Source: Candidatus Zipacnadum vermilionense (GTDB lineage: Bacteria; Armatimonadota; Zipacnadia; Zipacnadales; Zipacnadaceae). Taken from it: 64,000 nt of DNA. A program made the translations under genes and the position numbers. The notes beneath the pieces are model-generated. The model worked only from the letters and a program-made list of their open reading frames with translations. It was not told the origin of the DNA and did not search any database. Location of the stretch: contig JALGSV010000004.1 of NCBI GenBank assembly GCA_029821755.1, positions 62,001-126,000 of the forward strand, in the 5' to 3' direction. Every line of letters begins with the position of its first letter. The first letter of the stretch is position 1. Positions 43,740 to 53,377 of this stretch are shown one piece after another.

Positions 43740-46700
43740 CTACCGCGGCGCCGCCATCAGCTTATCCATAGTGACGAAGATGAAGCCCGCTCGCCGCAAT
43801 CGGCCGATGATATCCGGTAGCGCCTGCCGGGTCGGCACTACCCCATCGTGCAGCAGGATAATGTCCCCCGCGTGGCACCCCTGCACCACGCGGTCCGCGA
43901 TGACCTGCGCCTCCGGCGTATCGTAGTCGTGAACATTGACGTCCCAGCCCGCGGTGGCCAGCCCCAGGGCGCGAGCAACGCGGATGACCTCGGCATTATT
44001 GCGGCCGCCCGGCGCCCGGTAGAAGGTGGGGGTCTTTCCGGTGATCTGCTTGATCACCTCGTTGCACCGCTGCAACTCGAACTTCACCTGCGCCGGGGAC
44101 AGCGTGGTCAGCTTAGGGTGCGTCTGACTGTGGTTCTGGATGCTATGCCCGTCCTCGTGAGCCTGCCGGATCACGGTGGGCATGTTCGCCGCTTTGTGCC
44201 CGATCACGAACATCGTTGCCACCACTCGATACTCCCTCAGCAGCTTCAGCAGACGCTCGGTGTGGCCGGGGAAGGGCAGGTCATCGAAGGTCAGCGCGAC
44301 CTGCTTCGAGTTGCCCATCAGTAACGGCCGTCGGATCTTCAGCAGCAGTTCTCCCGTCGCCTCCGGGGTTCCGCTGGCGGTTACCTGTGCGCGGGAAGCC
44401 AGGGTCAGCGTCAGCTGCAGCTCACCCTCGGGACCGGCGTTGGTCAGCCGCACGCCGTGGATGGGCCCCTCTTTGATGCGTACTCCGGCGGGGTTGTGTA
44501 GCGCCCGCAGCCCGGGGAGATTGACGACCACCGTCCCCCCGTTGCGCTCCAGGTCCACCTTCGCTGGCAGCGCCTGCTTGGTGCGAATCGCCACCGTGAG
44601 GCTCCCGTCGGCATGGGGTTGGAAGTCAAGGCGGATCTGGTCGGAGGGGCTGTTCTCGACGTCGTTCTTCCGCAGCAGGCCCATGGTCCACGAACGCGCC
44701 TGCCCGTTGCCCAACTCCAGCAGCCCGAAGGACCTCGTGTCCTCCGTACCCTCAAAATCGCGTCCGCCTGGCCCGCTAGCCGTGCCCCCGGGGAAGGGAT
44801 CCGGCACCGGGGGTTTGGTCGGCGCGGTGGGCGGCAGCGGTTGCACTCCCGGCTGAGTCCCCATGTCCACCGTCAGCGGCAGTAGCCCCACCTGCACCTG
44901 CGTCGTCTGCTCGTCCTTGACGGTGACCTTAGCCTCCCACGGTCGCAGGTTGGGCGACTCCAGTTTCAGGTTGTGGTCGCCCGCGGGGATGTCCTCTAGT
45001 GTGGCCGGAGTGGTCCCTCGGTCCTGTCCGTTCAGGGTGATCTTCGCCCCCGCCGGCACCGTCTTGATATGGATCACCCCGACCCGCCGGGCCATGACTA
45101 CCTTAACGTGCGCTGTCTCGCGAACCTTCACGATCGCGGCTTGCTTGGCCTCGCGATATCCCGCCAAGGTTGCGGCAATCTGGTACTCACCCGGCGTCAG
45201 GTCGACGAGTTCGACCGGCGCCACGCCCCGGGCCTTGCCGGCCACGGTGATCTGTGCCCCTGCCGGTTCGGAGGTTACTCTCAGCTTCCCGACCAGCTTC
45301 ACCATCGGGAAGGTCAGCTCCGCCGGCTTGCCCCCAGCCTGGATCTCCACCTGCCGCTCCACCTCGTCGTAACCGGTCAACGACAGCTTAACGGTGTGCG
45401 CGCCCACCGGGGTCCGCGCGATTGCCGCCGGCGCCTTACCCAGGTCCTGTCCGTCCCAGGTCACCTGCGCCCCTTTCGGTTGGGACACCACTCGCACCCC
45501 CCGCATCTGCCGCTCGAGGGTGAACGCTGCCTCCGCCGCCTGCGCGCGCGCCACCTCTATCTCCCTCTCTGCGTTCTCCCACCCGGCCAGCCGTACCGAC
45601 ACCGTATACTTGCCCGGCTGCACGTTCGGGTGGATCAGGGGTGTCTTGCCGATCTGCTTGCCGTCTAACAGCACCGTCGCCCCGTCCGGCTCGCTGACCA
45701 CCCGCAGCGCCCCCACCAGGGGCAGTTCCTTCAGCGCGAACTGATCGGCCAGCAGCCCGGTCACCGCCGCTAGCGTGATCGGCTTCTTCTCATAGTTGGT
45801 CAGCGCCAGGTTGAAGTCGCCCGGCATCGTGTCCGCCGGCACCAGCAGTGGCGTGAGCCCCAGCACCCGACCGTCCTTGATCACCTGCGCGAAGGGCGGG
45901 TCGCTCAGCACTAGCCGCCCGGTCGAAGGCACCGCCACCACTTGTTTGGTCAGTGCCAGCCCTACCATGTCGCTCGCGCGAATCTGGGCAGTGTCCTCGG
46001 GGGTCGCGCCGATTACATCGTCGAGCCTGGCAGCCGCGGTCAAGAATCGGCCGGAGTAATCGCCATTCCACAGGGGGGGCAGATGCTCAGGCCGGTCGGG
46101 CGGCAGTTCGGTGCCCAGGGGCGGCACGGAGCGGAAGGCCAGATAGCTTGTATCGGTGCGCAGGGGTGTCTTAGCGAAGGGGAAGACTTGGATCTCCGTC
46201 TTGCCATCGACCGTGATTGTAGCCAGCACGCGCCCGACCGGGGGGAGGACGGCCTGTAGCGCCGACAGCAGCAGCGGTTGTTGCTCGTCTGGCCTGGCCG
46301 GCCAGGCCAGGGGCGGGGTGACATACAGCCGCGCCACTCGCGGCCGGCAGTCTATCCCAGTCAATTGCAGGAATTGCGCTCCCTTCGGATCCGCCCACAG
46401 CACGCCGTAAACGAGCACCCGACAAGTCAACTGGTCAGAGACGGCCTGCGCCACCCCCGGCTTGTTAGCGAGTATCCGCGCCCCGTCGCTCCCCATTATC
46501 CTCTGGACCCGCACGCTCTCCTTCAGGTTGAGCAAGGGGCTTCCCGCCAGTCCCTGGCGCAGCAACTTGGCCGCCCCGACGCCCAGGGAGGCTTCTAAGC
46601 CGCTCGTGGCGAAACTGCCTACCGCCAACGACATGGGGGTGAAGGGAGCAGGGACATCCGTCGGGGCACCGTAGCCGGCCGCGGCCAGGGCCGTGCTGCA

Positions 46701-46751
46701 GACCAGAAGTGCTAAGAACCGGAGGAAACTCCGGCATTCCCTGAGCGTCAT
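43740..46751 (-). CDS. PEGA-repeat / AMIN / polysaccharide-deacetylase secreted protein
   Basis: 1003 residues from ATG 46751, which best fits a signal peptide (RFLALLVCSTALAAAGYG); the frame is open to 46841 and no start has a clear ribosome-binding site. Residues up to about 340 resemble a FlgO/curli-type N-domain (MSLAVGSFATSGLEASLGVGAAKLL, DQLTCRVLVYGVLWA). Four PEGA repeats follow, near 346, 417, 487 and 555 (GALRVVSEPDGATVLLDG type). An AMIN-like domain lies at about 700-800. A NodB deacetylase from about 819 shows TFDD, HSQTH, RAPGGR and LLHDG, the metal-site and catalytic motifs. The layout suggests an enzyme held at peptidoglycan or the outer membrane that deacetylates wall glycans. 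Confidence 0.85.
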   Translation of the reverse strand: MTLRECRSFLRFLALLVCSTALAAAGYGAPTDVPAPFTPMSLAVGSFATSGLEASLGVGAAKLLRQGLAGSPLLNLKESVRVQRIMGSDGARILANKPGVAQAVSDQLTCRVLVYGVLWADPKGAQFLQLTGIDCRPRVARLYVTPPLAWPARPDEQQPLLLSALQAVLPPVGRVLATITVDGKTEIQVFPFAKTPLRTDTSYLAFRSVPPLGTELPPDRPEHLPPLWNGDYSGRFLTAAARLDDVIGATPEDTAQIRASDMVGLALTKQVVAVPSTGRLVLSDPPFAQVIKDGRVLGLTPLLVPADTMPGDFNLALTNYEKKPITLAAVTGLLADQFALKELPLVGALRVVSEPDGATVLLDGKQIGKTPLIHPNVQPGKYTVSVRLAGWENAEREIEVARAQAAEAAFTLERQMRGVRVVSQPKGAQVTWDGQDLGKAPAAIARTPVGAHTVKLSLTGYDEVERQVEIQAGGKPAELTFPMVKLVGKLRVTSEPAGAQITVAGKARGVAPVELVDLTPGEYQIAATLAGYREAKQAAIVKVRETAHVKVVMARRVGVIHIKTVPAGAKITLNGQDRGTTPATLEDIPAGDHNLKLESPNLRPWEAKVTVKDEQTTQVQVGLLPLTVDMGTQPGVQPLPPTAPTKPPVPDPFPGGTASGPGGRDFEGTEDTRSFGLLELGNGQARSWTMGLLRKNDVENSPSDQIRLDFQPHADGSLTVAIRTKQALPAKVDLERNGGTVVVNLPGLRALHNPAGVRIKEGPIHGVRLTNAGPEGELQLTLTLASRAQVTASGTPEATGELLLKIRRPLLMGNSKQVALTFDDLPFPGHTERLLKLLREYRVVATMFVIGHKAANMPTVIRQAHEDGHSIQNHSQTHPKLTTLSPAQVKFELQRCNEVIKQITGKTPTFYRAPGGRNNAEVIRVARALGLATAGWDVNVHDYDTPEAQVIADRVVQGCHAGDIILLHDGVVPTRQALPDIIGRLRRAGFIFVTMDKLMAAPR

Positions 46752-46826
46752 ATATGGGGTAGAGTCTGGCATCCGAGACAGTCCGACAGGAAGATACCGC
46801 CACGCAGCGGCAATCACAACACGCCA

Positions 46827-46858
46827 AGTATACTGCCACACGGCCTACCCTTTGTCAA
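46827..46858 (-). promoter_or_regulatory. Possible promoter of the PEGA/deacetylase gene
   Basis: On the minus strand a consensus TTGACA (46858-46853) and TATACT (46832-46827) lie 20 bp apart, longer than usual, upstream of the start at 46751. The palindrome AGTATACT could also serve the plus strand toward lipA. Confidence 0.35.
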
Positions 46859-46937
46859 GATTCCGCCCCCGCGCGGCGGGTGAGGCTCCCAGGCTCGCGG
46901 CACCATAAAAGAGGGACAATACCGCCAACACTAGCCC

Positions 46938-47843
46938 ATGAACGCCCACTCCACCACATCTAGCGCCCCCCCTCCTCGTCTGCCGGACTGGTTGCGCGTC
47001 AAAGTCGGCAAGCGCGATCAGAGCCGCGCCACCCACGCCCTGCTGCGCGAGTTGGGCCTCAATACTGTCTGCTCCAGTGCCCGCTGCCCCAATATCGGCG
47101 AGTGCTACGGCTGCCACACCGCTGCCTTCTTGATCCTGGGTAATCGCTGCACCCGCAACTGCCGCTTCTGCGCCATCGCCGGCGGCGCTCCGGAGCCCCT
47201 GGACGAGGACGAGCCGCGCCGCGTCGCTCTGGCGGCGAGCCGCCTCGGGTTGCGCTTCGTGGTCGTTACCTCCGTCACCCGCGACGACCTCTCCGACGGC
47301 GGCGCTGCGCATTTTGCCCGGACGATCGCTGCCCTACATGAAACCGTACCGGAGTGTCAGGTGGAGGTGCTTACGCCCGACTTCCAGGGCAGTCGGGAGG
47401 CCCTCGCCACCGTGTTGGCGGCCGGCCCGGTCGTCCTCAACCACAACGTGGAAACAGTCCCCCGGCTGCAGCTCACCGTGCGCCCGCAGGCTTCTTGGGA
47501 GACCTCGCTCGGCGTGCTGAAGGCCGCAGGGAAGATCGCCCCCGATCTCCCCCGCAAGTCCGGCCTAATGGTGGGCCTGGGCGAGACCGACGAGGAGATC
47601 CGCTCCGCCTTGGGCGACCTGGGCGCCGCGGGCGTGAGCATCGTCACTATCGGCCAGTACCTACGCCCGACCACGCACCATCTGTCTGTGGACCGCTACG
47701 TCCCGCCGGAGCAGTTTGCGCGCTACGCCGACTGGGCCCACGAGGCCGGCATCACCTACGCTGCCTCCAGCCCCTTCGTACGCAGCAGCTACCACGCGGC
47801 CGAAGCCGCCGCCGCCGTCCACAACCGGGGAGGGGCCGCCTAG
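46938..47843 (+). CDS. lipA: Lipoyl synthase
   Basis: 301 residues, ATG 46938. A radical-SAM enzyme inserting two sulfurs into octanoyl chains on lipoyl-dependent dehydrogenases. The auxiliary cluster ligands are Cys45, Cys50 and Cys56 (VCSSARCPNIGEC); the radical-SAM cluster ligands are Cys71, Cys75 and Cys78 (CTRNCRFC). Also VVVTSVTRDDLSDGGAAHFA, LNHNVETVPRL, KSGLMVGLGETDEEI, TIGQYLRPT and the terminal SSPFVRSSYHA Ser motif. Length is normal. No lipB or lplA gene is nearby. Confidence 0.97.
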   Translation: MNAHSTTSSAPPPRLPDWLRVKVGKRDQSRATHALLRELGLNTVCSSARCPNIGECYGCHTAAFLILGNRCTRNCRFCAIAGGAPEPLDEDEPRRVALAASRLGLRFVVVTSVTRDDLSDGGAAHFARTIAALHETVPECQVEVLTPDFQGSREALATVLAAGPVVLNHNVETVPRLQLTVRPQASWETSLGVLKAAGKIAPDLPRKSGLMVGLGETDEEIRSALGDLGAAGVSIVTIGQYLRPTTHHLSVDRYVPPEQFARYADWAHEAGITYAASSPFVRSSYHAAEAAAAVHNRGGAA

Positions 47844-47859
47844 GTGGCTCGTGCGCAGA

Positions 47860-50800
47860 ATGCGTGCGAGACGGAACCTATCCGGCCCACTGGGACAACC
47901 TGTCCCTCGCCAACCGAGAACCTTGCGCAACCTCCTCCGCATAATCCTAGCCCTTATCTGCTTGGGCATGGCCCTGGTACTGGCCCTCGCCTTTCTGTCC
48001 ACGCGTCCGGCTTTCCTGCGTTCTCGGGTCCGCAATGTCCTGGCCCAAGAGTTAGCTGAGCTCAGCGACCGTCAGGTACAGATCGGCGAGGTTAGCGGCA
48101 ATCTCCTCACCGGCATCCAGGTGGACAACCTCGCCCTCGCCGACGAAGGTGGCTTCCAGCAGGGCGCGATCCTGGCCGCCGGACGGGTGACCATAAAGTA
48201 CGACCTCCCCGCCGTCCTACACGGTCGCCTCAAAGCCCCCGCCAGCATCAAGGAGATCACCCTCGACCGCGTCTACGCTCGAGTTGAGCGGGCTGCCGAC
48301 GGTGAGATCAACCTCGCCCAGCTCTTCAAGCGCAAGGTGGCGAAACGCTTGCCGCTCGAGGAGCGTTTCCAGCCACTTATCACTATCCGCGACTCGGTAG
48401 TGGACGTAGTCGCCGCCGGCGCGGGAAGGTATACGCTCCGCACCCGCCTTGCGCCGGTCAACGGCACCGTGAAGATCAACGCCGTCGGCCCTACTCGCCT
48501 CGCGCTCACCACCCGGAGCGCCGACGGGGCCTTCGGCGCCCTTTCGCTGCGAGCCTCAGCAGACTTTGACCAGCAGTACTTCCTCGCGGAGGGTCGCCTA
48601 GAGAACCTCCCGCTCGGACGCTGGGCCTCTTTGGTCCCCGATTCCAGTCCTGTGCGCCTCCTGGGCGGTAGCGCCACCGCCGACTTCCAGCTCTGGTCCG
48701 TCCCTAGCGGCAACGCGACCGTCGGCCCCGTTGCCTTGCCCCCGCTGGAGGTGGCGCTGCCCAAGGTCAAGACCGAGTTCGGCTATTCGGCCCAGGTAGC
48801 GCTGCAAGGCGTCAATCTCGGTTTGCCCGCCCCCATCGGCGGGGAGGTTCACGTCGCCGGCGCCCGCGTCCAGGTCACGCCTCAGGGTGTCGAGATAGTC
48901 AACCTGGATGCCTCCTGGGACAGCCTCCTTGTGCGCGCCACCGGCTGGCTCTATGACCTGTCGCATCCTCGCGCCGATCTGCACCTGGAGGCACACGGCG
49001 TTGACTTGGCGGTCCTGCGTCGCCGCCTGCTCGCGGTGCTCCCGGAGCCACTGCCCTTTGACCTGGCCGGCAATGGCGACCTGACCGTCGATGCCGTGGG
49101 GCCCCTGCAGAATCTCAACGCCACCCTTGCTCTCTCTCTGCCTGAGGGAGGGGTGCTCACTACCGACCACACGGGCGAAGTAGTGCTGGGCAGTGTCCGT
49201 CTACAGGCCGAGCTGCTCGACTCCGCTGAGCCTGCAGTGATCGCCGACCTTACTGCCACCGGCGCGACCTTGCAGACCAGCTTCGTTCTCACCGCCCTGA
49301 GTGAGTCACCGCGTCCCGCCGACTCGGAGCCTGCTCCCGAACTCTCCCTCCGGCAGGTCGGCGCCTTGCAGGCTGAGACGCTTCTGGCCGGTTCCACCTC
49401 CGTGGTCAGCGCCACGGTCAACGGCGTCGAGGGCGCCTACGAGGGCCGAGACTTCACGGCCCTGAGCGCGGACCTAGCGATGGCCGGGAACACTCTTCGC
49501 CTCCCCCGCCTGGAGGCAGACGTGCTTGGCGGACACGTGCAGGCCGAAGCGCTGGTGGCCCTGCCCGCCGTCCCCGGCGGCAAGCCGCGGGTTATCGCTA
49601 ACGGCAAGGCAGACAATCTCAACTTGGCCAGCCTTCCTCCCTCGCTGCTGGGCGACGCGGACGGTCATCTCCGCGGGGTGGCCTCGAGCGATTTCGGCAT
49701 AACCTGGCAGGGCGACCGCGGCCGCGTCGCAGGCACCCTTCTGCTGCGCGATGCTGCTTATGACGATTACACCGCCAACCGCATTGAGGCTCTGGCCTCG
49801 GCCGAGTTCGGCCCCCATGGCCACTGGCAGGTCTCTGTGCCCCTGGCCGACGTGCAGGCGCCCGCCGGCCGCTTCTCGGTCACTGGTACGGCGGAGCAGC
49901 AGGGGCCGGTGGACTTCCGAGCGGATCTATCCGGAGTGGATCTGGCCTTGTTGCCAGTCAAGGGCGACAAACCCTCCGGATACGCCTACGGCCAAGTTCG
50001 CTTCACGGGCTCCCTCCGCGAGCCGCGATTCTCTGGACAAGCCGTCGTCTTCCGGCCGAGTTACCAGGACTACCAGGCCAGCGCCGTAATCACTGACTTC
50101 TCCGCACAACCTCGGAGTTTGGCGGCCGCCGATCTCTTTCCTCCGGCCCAGGGCCAGGTGGAGGCCTACGCCTCTTACGATTCGGCCGTAGCACATGCGG
50201 ACCTGACTCTCACCGGACCTGCCGGTTCGGAAGAGGCTCCCACCCTCGCCGGGGACCTTCGCCTCTCTGGTCTGCGTCTGGCCAGCCTCCCAGATTTGCT
50301 CCGCGCGCACTGGAACGGGGAGTTCCCGCCCATGACCGGCCTTGCCCAGGTCAGCGCCACTCTCAGCGGCACCACCAGCGCCCCCGTGGCCCGCGGGCAG
50401 GCCGAACTTTCCCAGGTGGACTATGAGCACTTCTTTGTCAACGCCGTCCGAGCTCCCTTCACCTTCGAGTGGGCGCCGGAGACCCAGGAATACCTCGTGG
50501 TCAAGGGCGGCACCCTCAGCACCGCGGGCGCGAGCCTGTCCTTCGACGGTGCCCTTCGCGATCTCCGGGGCGATTGGAGTTTCACCGCCCAGGCCCAGGC
50601 CAGCGACGTCCACCTCGAGCGCCTCGCCGCCGTCCTCCCCGTGCGTTTACCCTTGGGCGGCGAGGTCTTGATCCCCCAGATCACGGTCACGGGCTCCGCC
50701 GCCGGAGTCACCGGCGAGGGCCGCCTGCTGGCGCCCGAGCTTACCGTCGCCGACTCACAGGTCAGAGGCCTAGACACCCGCTTCCTGATCGAGAAGGGAC

Positions 50801-53232
50801 AAGTGAAACTGGAGCGCACGACGCTGCATGCGGCCGGCGGTACCCTGCAGGCAGAGCTAACCTACACCATAGCCGACGGTTCCCTACAGGGCGCCGTGGA
50901 GGCCGCGAACGTGGACCTCTCCAGCGGCTTGGCTCTCGCCGCTCCCCTCGCGGCGGCCGCCGCCAAAACGGAGGAGACCTACGCGACGACGGAGCGCCTC
51001 TGGCAGAGCTGGAGCCTGCGCAGCCACGGGTTGCTCTCCGCCGCCGTGCAGTTCCACGGTCCCCCGGACCAACTTATCGGTACCGCTACTATCGGCCTGA
51101 CCGAGGCGGCGTACGAGGAGAAGCCCGTTCCTGACGTTCGGGGCACCTTCGTCTTTGACGCCGGGCGGCGCGCCCTGACCGACCTCGATGTCGAGCTGCA
51201 GTCCGGCCAGGCGCTTATGACCGTCTATGGGCAAGCCGAGCTGGACGGCGCCCTCTCCCTGGTCGCCGACGCCACTAACGTCGACTTGGCCTCTTGGCGC
51301 GAGTGGTTCCCTACCGGACTCGGCCTGGGCGGTGTGGCCGGCATCACCGTCCAGGCCCAGGGCACCACCGCCGCGCCGGAGATCACCGCCAGCGTCGACG
51401 TGCTGTCCGCCTCCGTGCGCGGGGTACACTTTGATCTGGTCTCCATTCCTATCATGACGGTGGCCGACAGCGGCATCGATCTGGATCGCATCATCTTCAA
51501 ACGCGGCGAGCGCCAGGTCTTGGGCTCCGGGCATCTGCCCTTCTCCTGGGACTCGATCACCATCCCCAAGGACGAACCACTGCGCTTCATTGCCAGCCTG
51601 GAGAACACCGACCTGAGCTTCTTCCCACCGATCATCAGCGAATTCACGCGCTACGCGAGCACCGCAGCGCAAGCGGGACCCAGCCCGTGGCTCGACATGA
51701 CCGCCAGCGGGACGGTCAACTCGCGCCTGCAGGTCTCCGGCACCCTCCGGCAGCCTAACATTGAGGGCTACCTCAAGCTGGCCGACGGTGCCATCGCCCG
51801 CCCGACCTGGAAAACGCCCCTCACCGATCTCTCGGCCGACCTGACCATCCGCAGCGTCGGCGCTGGCAATCTCGTAGAAATTAGGCAGTTCTCTGGTCGC
51901 TGGGACCACACTAGCCTGGCGCTCACCGGATCAGCCAACCTCGCCAGCTTAGAGCGCGAGGAACTTGCCCGCAACACCTACGATCTTGCCCTGGCCGTCG
52001 ACGCCGAGGGCCAGCCCCTGTGGCCGGGGCAGTCGCTTACCGGCCTCCACGGCACCATCGCCCTCACCACCGCGCCCGGGGGCGTACAGATGCTGCGCTT
52101 TACCGACATGGCCGGGACGGTCGGCAAGGGCCATCTTTCCCTCGCTGGCGGCGTTGGCCTCACCAGCTTTGACCCAGAGACCTTCGCGAACAATGACTTC
52201 GACCTCCAGTTCCAGGCCACCGAGGTCCCCGTCAACTACCCGGGCATTCTGCGTGCCCTCGTGGATAGCGGCTTGCGTGTGAGTAACCCCAGCTCCGGAC
52301 AGCCAGCGGTGATCAGCGGGAGTCTCCTGGTAGATAACGGGACCCTTGGTTTCTCGCAGGCGGACGGCGGGTCCGAGAGCAAGGGGCCGCTAGTCGGCCT
52401 GGGGCCCGGCGTCCCCGACTTCGGGCTGGACGTCAAGGTAGGCCTGGGGTCTCGCTTGGCCCTGCGTACCTTGGCGCTTGTCGCTCCCTTCTTGCCCACC
52501 GCGGAGGCCGTGGTCGCCACCGGCAGTCTGCTCGCACCACGGGTCCGTGGCAGTCTGCAAACCAGCCCTGGCGAAGGCAGTCTTCCCGGATCCTCCTTCA
52601 CAGTGCGCGGGCTGAACATTGCCTACTCACTCGTCGCAAGGAACGAACGCGGTCGTCCTCCCTATCCTCTGGTCCTCACCGGCGAGTACCATGGCGCAGC
52701 CGAGCAGACCTTGCCTTACGTACAAGTTGACGGCCGCAATATCGGCCCCGTGCATCTGTCTATGACCATCGACGGCGACCTCGCCGAGGTGAGCAAGGGC
52801 CCGGTCGTCAAGGTCACAGCGGAGCCTCCTCTGACCCAGGAGCAGGTCGCCCTGTTGGTGGGACTCCAGGGATTGGTCCCTGGTGGAACCACCGACTTCA
52901 ACGAGTTGCTATCACAAAGGTTCCTCTCTGTTCTCGGCCGAGGCTTCCGGGAGGCGCTGTTCACCCCTATCGAGACCCAGGTCCGCAAAGCCCTTGGGCT
53001 GTCCGAGTTCACTGTTCTCTTCTCCTTCGGCCAGCCGCTGGAGGTCCGTATGGGCAAGTACCTGACCGACAATTTCCTGGTCACCTACCGCTACTCTCTC
53101 ATCAGCCCCCGCAATGAGCAATGGAACTTGGGCATAAGCTACGACCTGCCGGTCCAAAAGCTCAGGGTCACCTACAGCACCAACGAAAGCGGTGAGAACC
53201 AATTCCGCGTCGGCCGCGCTTACTCATTCTGA
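47860..53232 (+). CDS. tamB: TamB-type translocation/assembly module protein (DUF490)
   Basis: 1790 residues from ATG 47860, 14 bp after lipA; the frame is open from 47716 inside lipA, and GTG 47851 is another candidate. One N-terminal membrane anchor (LLRIILALICLGMALVLALAFLS) is followed by an AsmA-like start (RSRVRNVLAQELAELSDRQVQIGEVSGNLLTGIQVDNLALAD). A very long array of beta-helical strands follows (repeated VxAxGTxxxP-type motifs). The C-terminal DUF490 region includes GTLGFSQ, LRTLALVAP, PLTQEQVALLVGL and FLVTYRYSLISPRNEQWNLGISYDL. TamB-family bridges carry phospholipids or outer-membrane proteins across the periplasm. It heads the envelope cluster with bamA, ompH and lpxD. Confidence 0.93.
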   Translation: MRARRNLSGPLGQPVPRQPRTLRNLLRIILALICLGMALVLALAFLSTRPAFLRSRVRNVLAQELAELSDRQVQIGEVSGNLLTGIQVDNLALADEGGFQQGAILAAGRVTIKYDLPAVLHGRLKAPASIKEITLDRVYARVERAADGEINLAQLFKRKVAKRLPLEERFQPLITIRDSVVDVVAAGAGRYTLRTRLAPVNGTVKINAVGPTRLALTTRSADGAFGALSLRASADFDQQYFLAEGRLENLPLGRWASLVPDSSPVRLLGGSATADFQLWSVPSGNATVGPVALPPLEVALPKVKTEFGYSAQVALQGVNLGLPAPIGGEVHVAGARVQVTPQGVEIVNLDASWDSLLVRATGWLYDLSHPRADLHLEAHGVDLAVLRRRLLAVLPEPLPFDLAGNGDLTVDAVGPLQNLNATLALSLPEGGVLTTDHTGEVVLGSVRLQAELLDSAEPAVIADLTATGATLQTSFVLTALSESPRPADSEPAPELSLRQVGALQAETLLAGSTSVVSATVNGVEGAYEGRDFTALSADLAMAGNTLRLPRLEADVLGGHVQAEALVALPAVPGGKPRVIANGKADNLNLASLPPSLLGDADGHLRGVASSDFGITWQGDRGRVAGTLLLRDAAYDDYTANRIEALASAEFGPHGHWQVSVPLADVQAPAGRFSVTGTAEQQGPVDFRADLSGVDLALLPVKGDKPSGYAYGQVRFTGSLREPRFSGQAVVFRPSYQDYQASAVITDFSAQPRSLAAADLFPPAQGQVEAYASYDSAVAHADLTLTGPAGSEEAPTLAGDLRLSGLRLASLPDLLRAHWNGEFPPMTGLAQVSATLSGTTSAPVARGQAELSQVDYEHFFVNAVRAPFTFEWAPETQEYLVVKGGTLSTAGASLSFDGALRDLRGDWSFTAQAQASDVHLERLAAVLPVRLPLGGEVLIPQITVTGSAAGVTGEGRLLAPELTVADSQVRGLDTRFLIEKGQVKLERTTLHAAGGTLQAELTYTIADGSLQGAVEAANVDLSSGLALAAPLAAAAAKTEETYATTERLWQSWSLRSHGLLSAAVQFHGPPDQLIGTATIGLTEAAYEEKPVPDVRGTFVFDAGRRALTDLDVELQSGQALMTVYGQAELDGALSLVADATNVDLASWREWFPTGLGLGGVAGITVQAQGTTAAPEITASVDVLSASVRGVHFDLVSIPIMTVADSGIDLDRIIFKRGERQVLGSGHLPFSWDSITIPKDEPLRFIASLENTDLSFFPPIISEFTRYASTAAQAGPSPWLDMTASGTVNSRLQVSGTLRQPNIEGYLKLADGAIARPTWKTPLTDLSADLTIRSVGAGNLVEIRQFSGRWDHTSLALTGSANLASLEREELARNTYDLALAVDAEGQPLWPGQSLTGLHGTIALTTAPGGVQMLRFTDMAGTVGKGHLSLAGGVGLTSFDPETFANNDFDLQFQATEVPVNYPGILRALVDSGLRVSNPSSGQPAVISGSLLVDNGTLGFSQADGGSESKGPLVGLGPGVPDFGLDVKVGLGSRLALRTLALVAPFLPTAEAVVATGSLLAPRVRGSLQTSPGEGSLPGSSFTVRGLNIAYSLVARNERGRPPYPLVLTGEYHGAAEQTLPYVQVDGRNIGPVHLSMTIDGDLAEVSKGPVVKVTAEPPLTQEQVALLVGLQGLVPGGTTDFNELLSQRFLSVLGRGFREALFTPIETQVRKALGLSEFTVLFSFGQPLEVRMGKYLTDNFLVTYRYSLISPRNEQWNLGISYDLPVQKLRVTYSTNESGENQFRVGRAYSF

Positions 53233-53324
53233 GGGCGGGAGGAGTCGGGAACGACAAGCGGCGCGTCAAGCGACCTGCCGTTCGCGCTTGGCGGAGGTGA
53301 TCGGTGGCACGCCGGGCAGGCCTA

Positions 53325-53333
53325 TGCTATAAT
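53325..53333 (+). promoter_or_regulatory. Extended -10 promoter for the ECF sigma gene
   Basis: TGCTATAAT (53325-53333) is an extended -10 with a perfect TATAAT hexamer, 45 bp before the ATG at 53378. The -35 region is poor, as common with extended -10 sites. It separates expression of sigma factor and bamA from tamB. Confidence 0.6.
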
Positions 53334-53377
53334 GCGAGCATTCTGATCGTCAGTTCGCCGCCACCTGCTCTCCCGTC

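Noticed and set aside
53305-53327. Sigma-54 site suggested by TGGCAC upstream of the ECF sigma gene
   Set aside because: The required TTGC -12 element is missing at the right distance; the extended -10 explains the region better.
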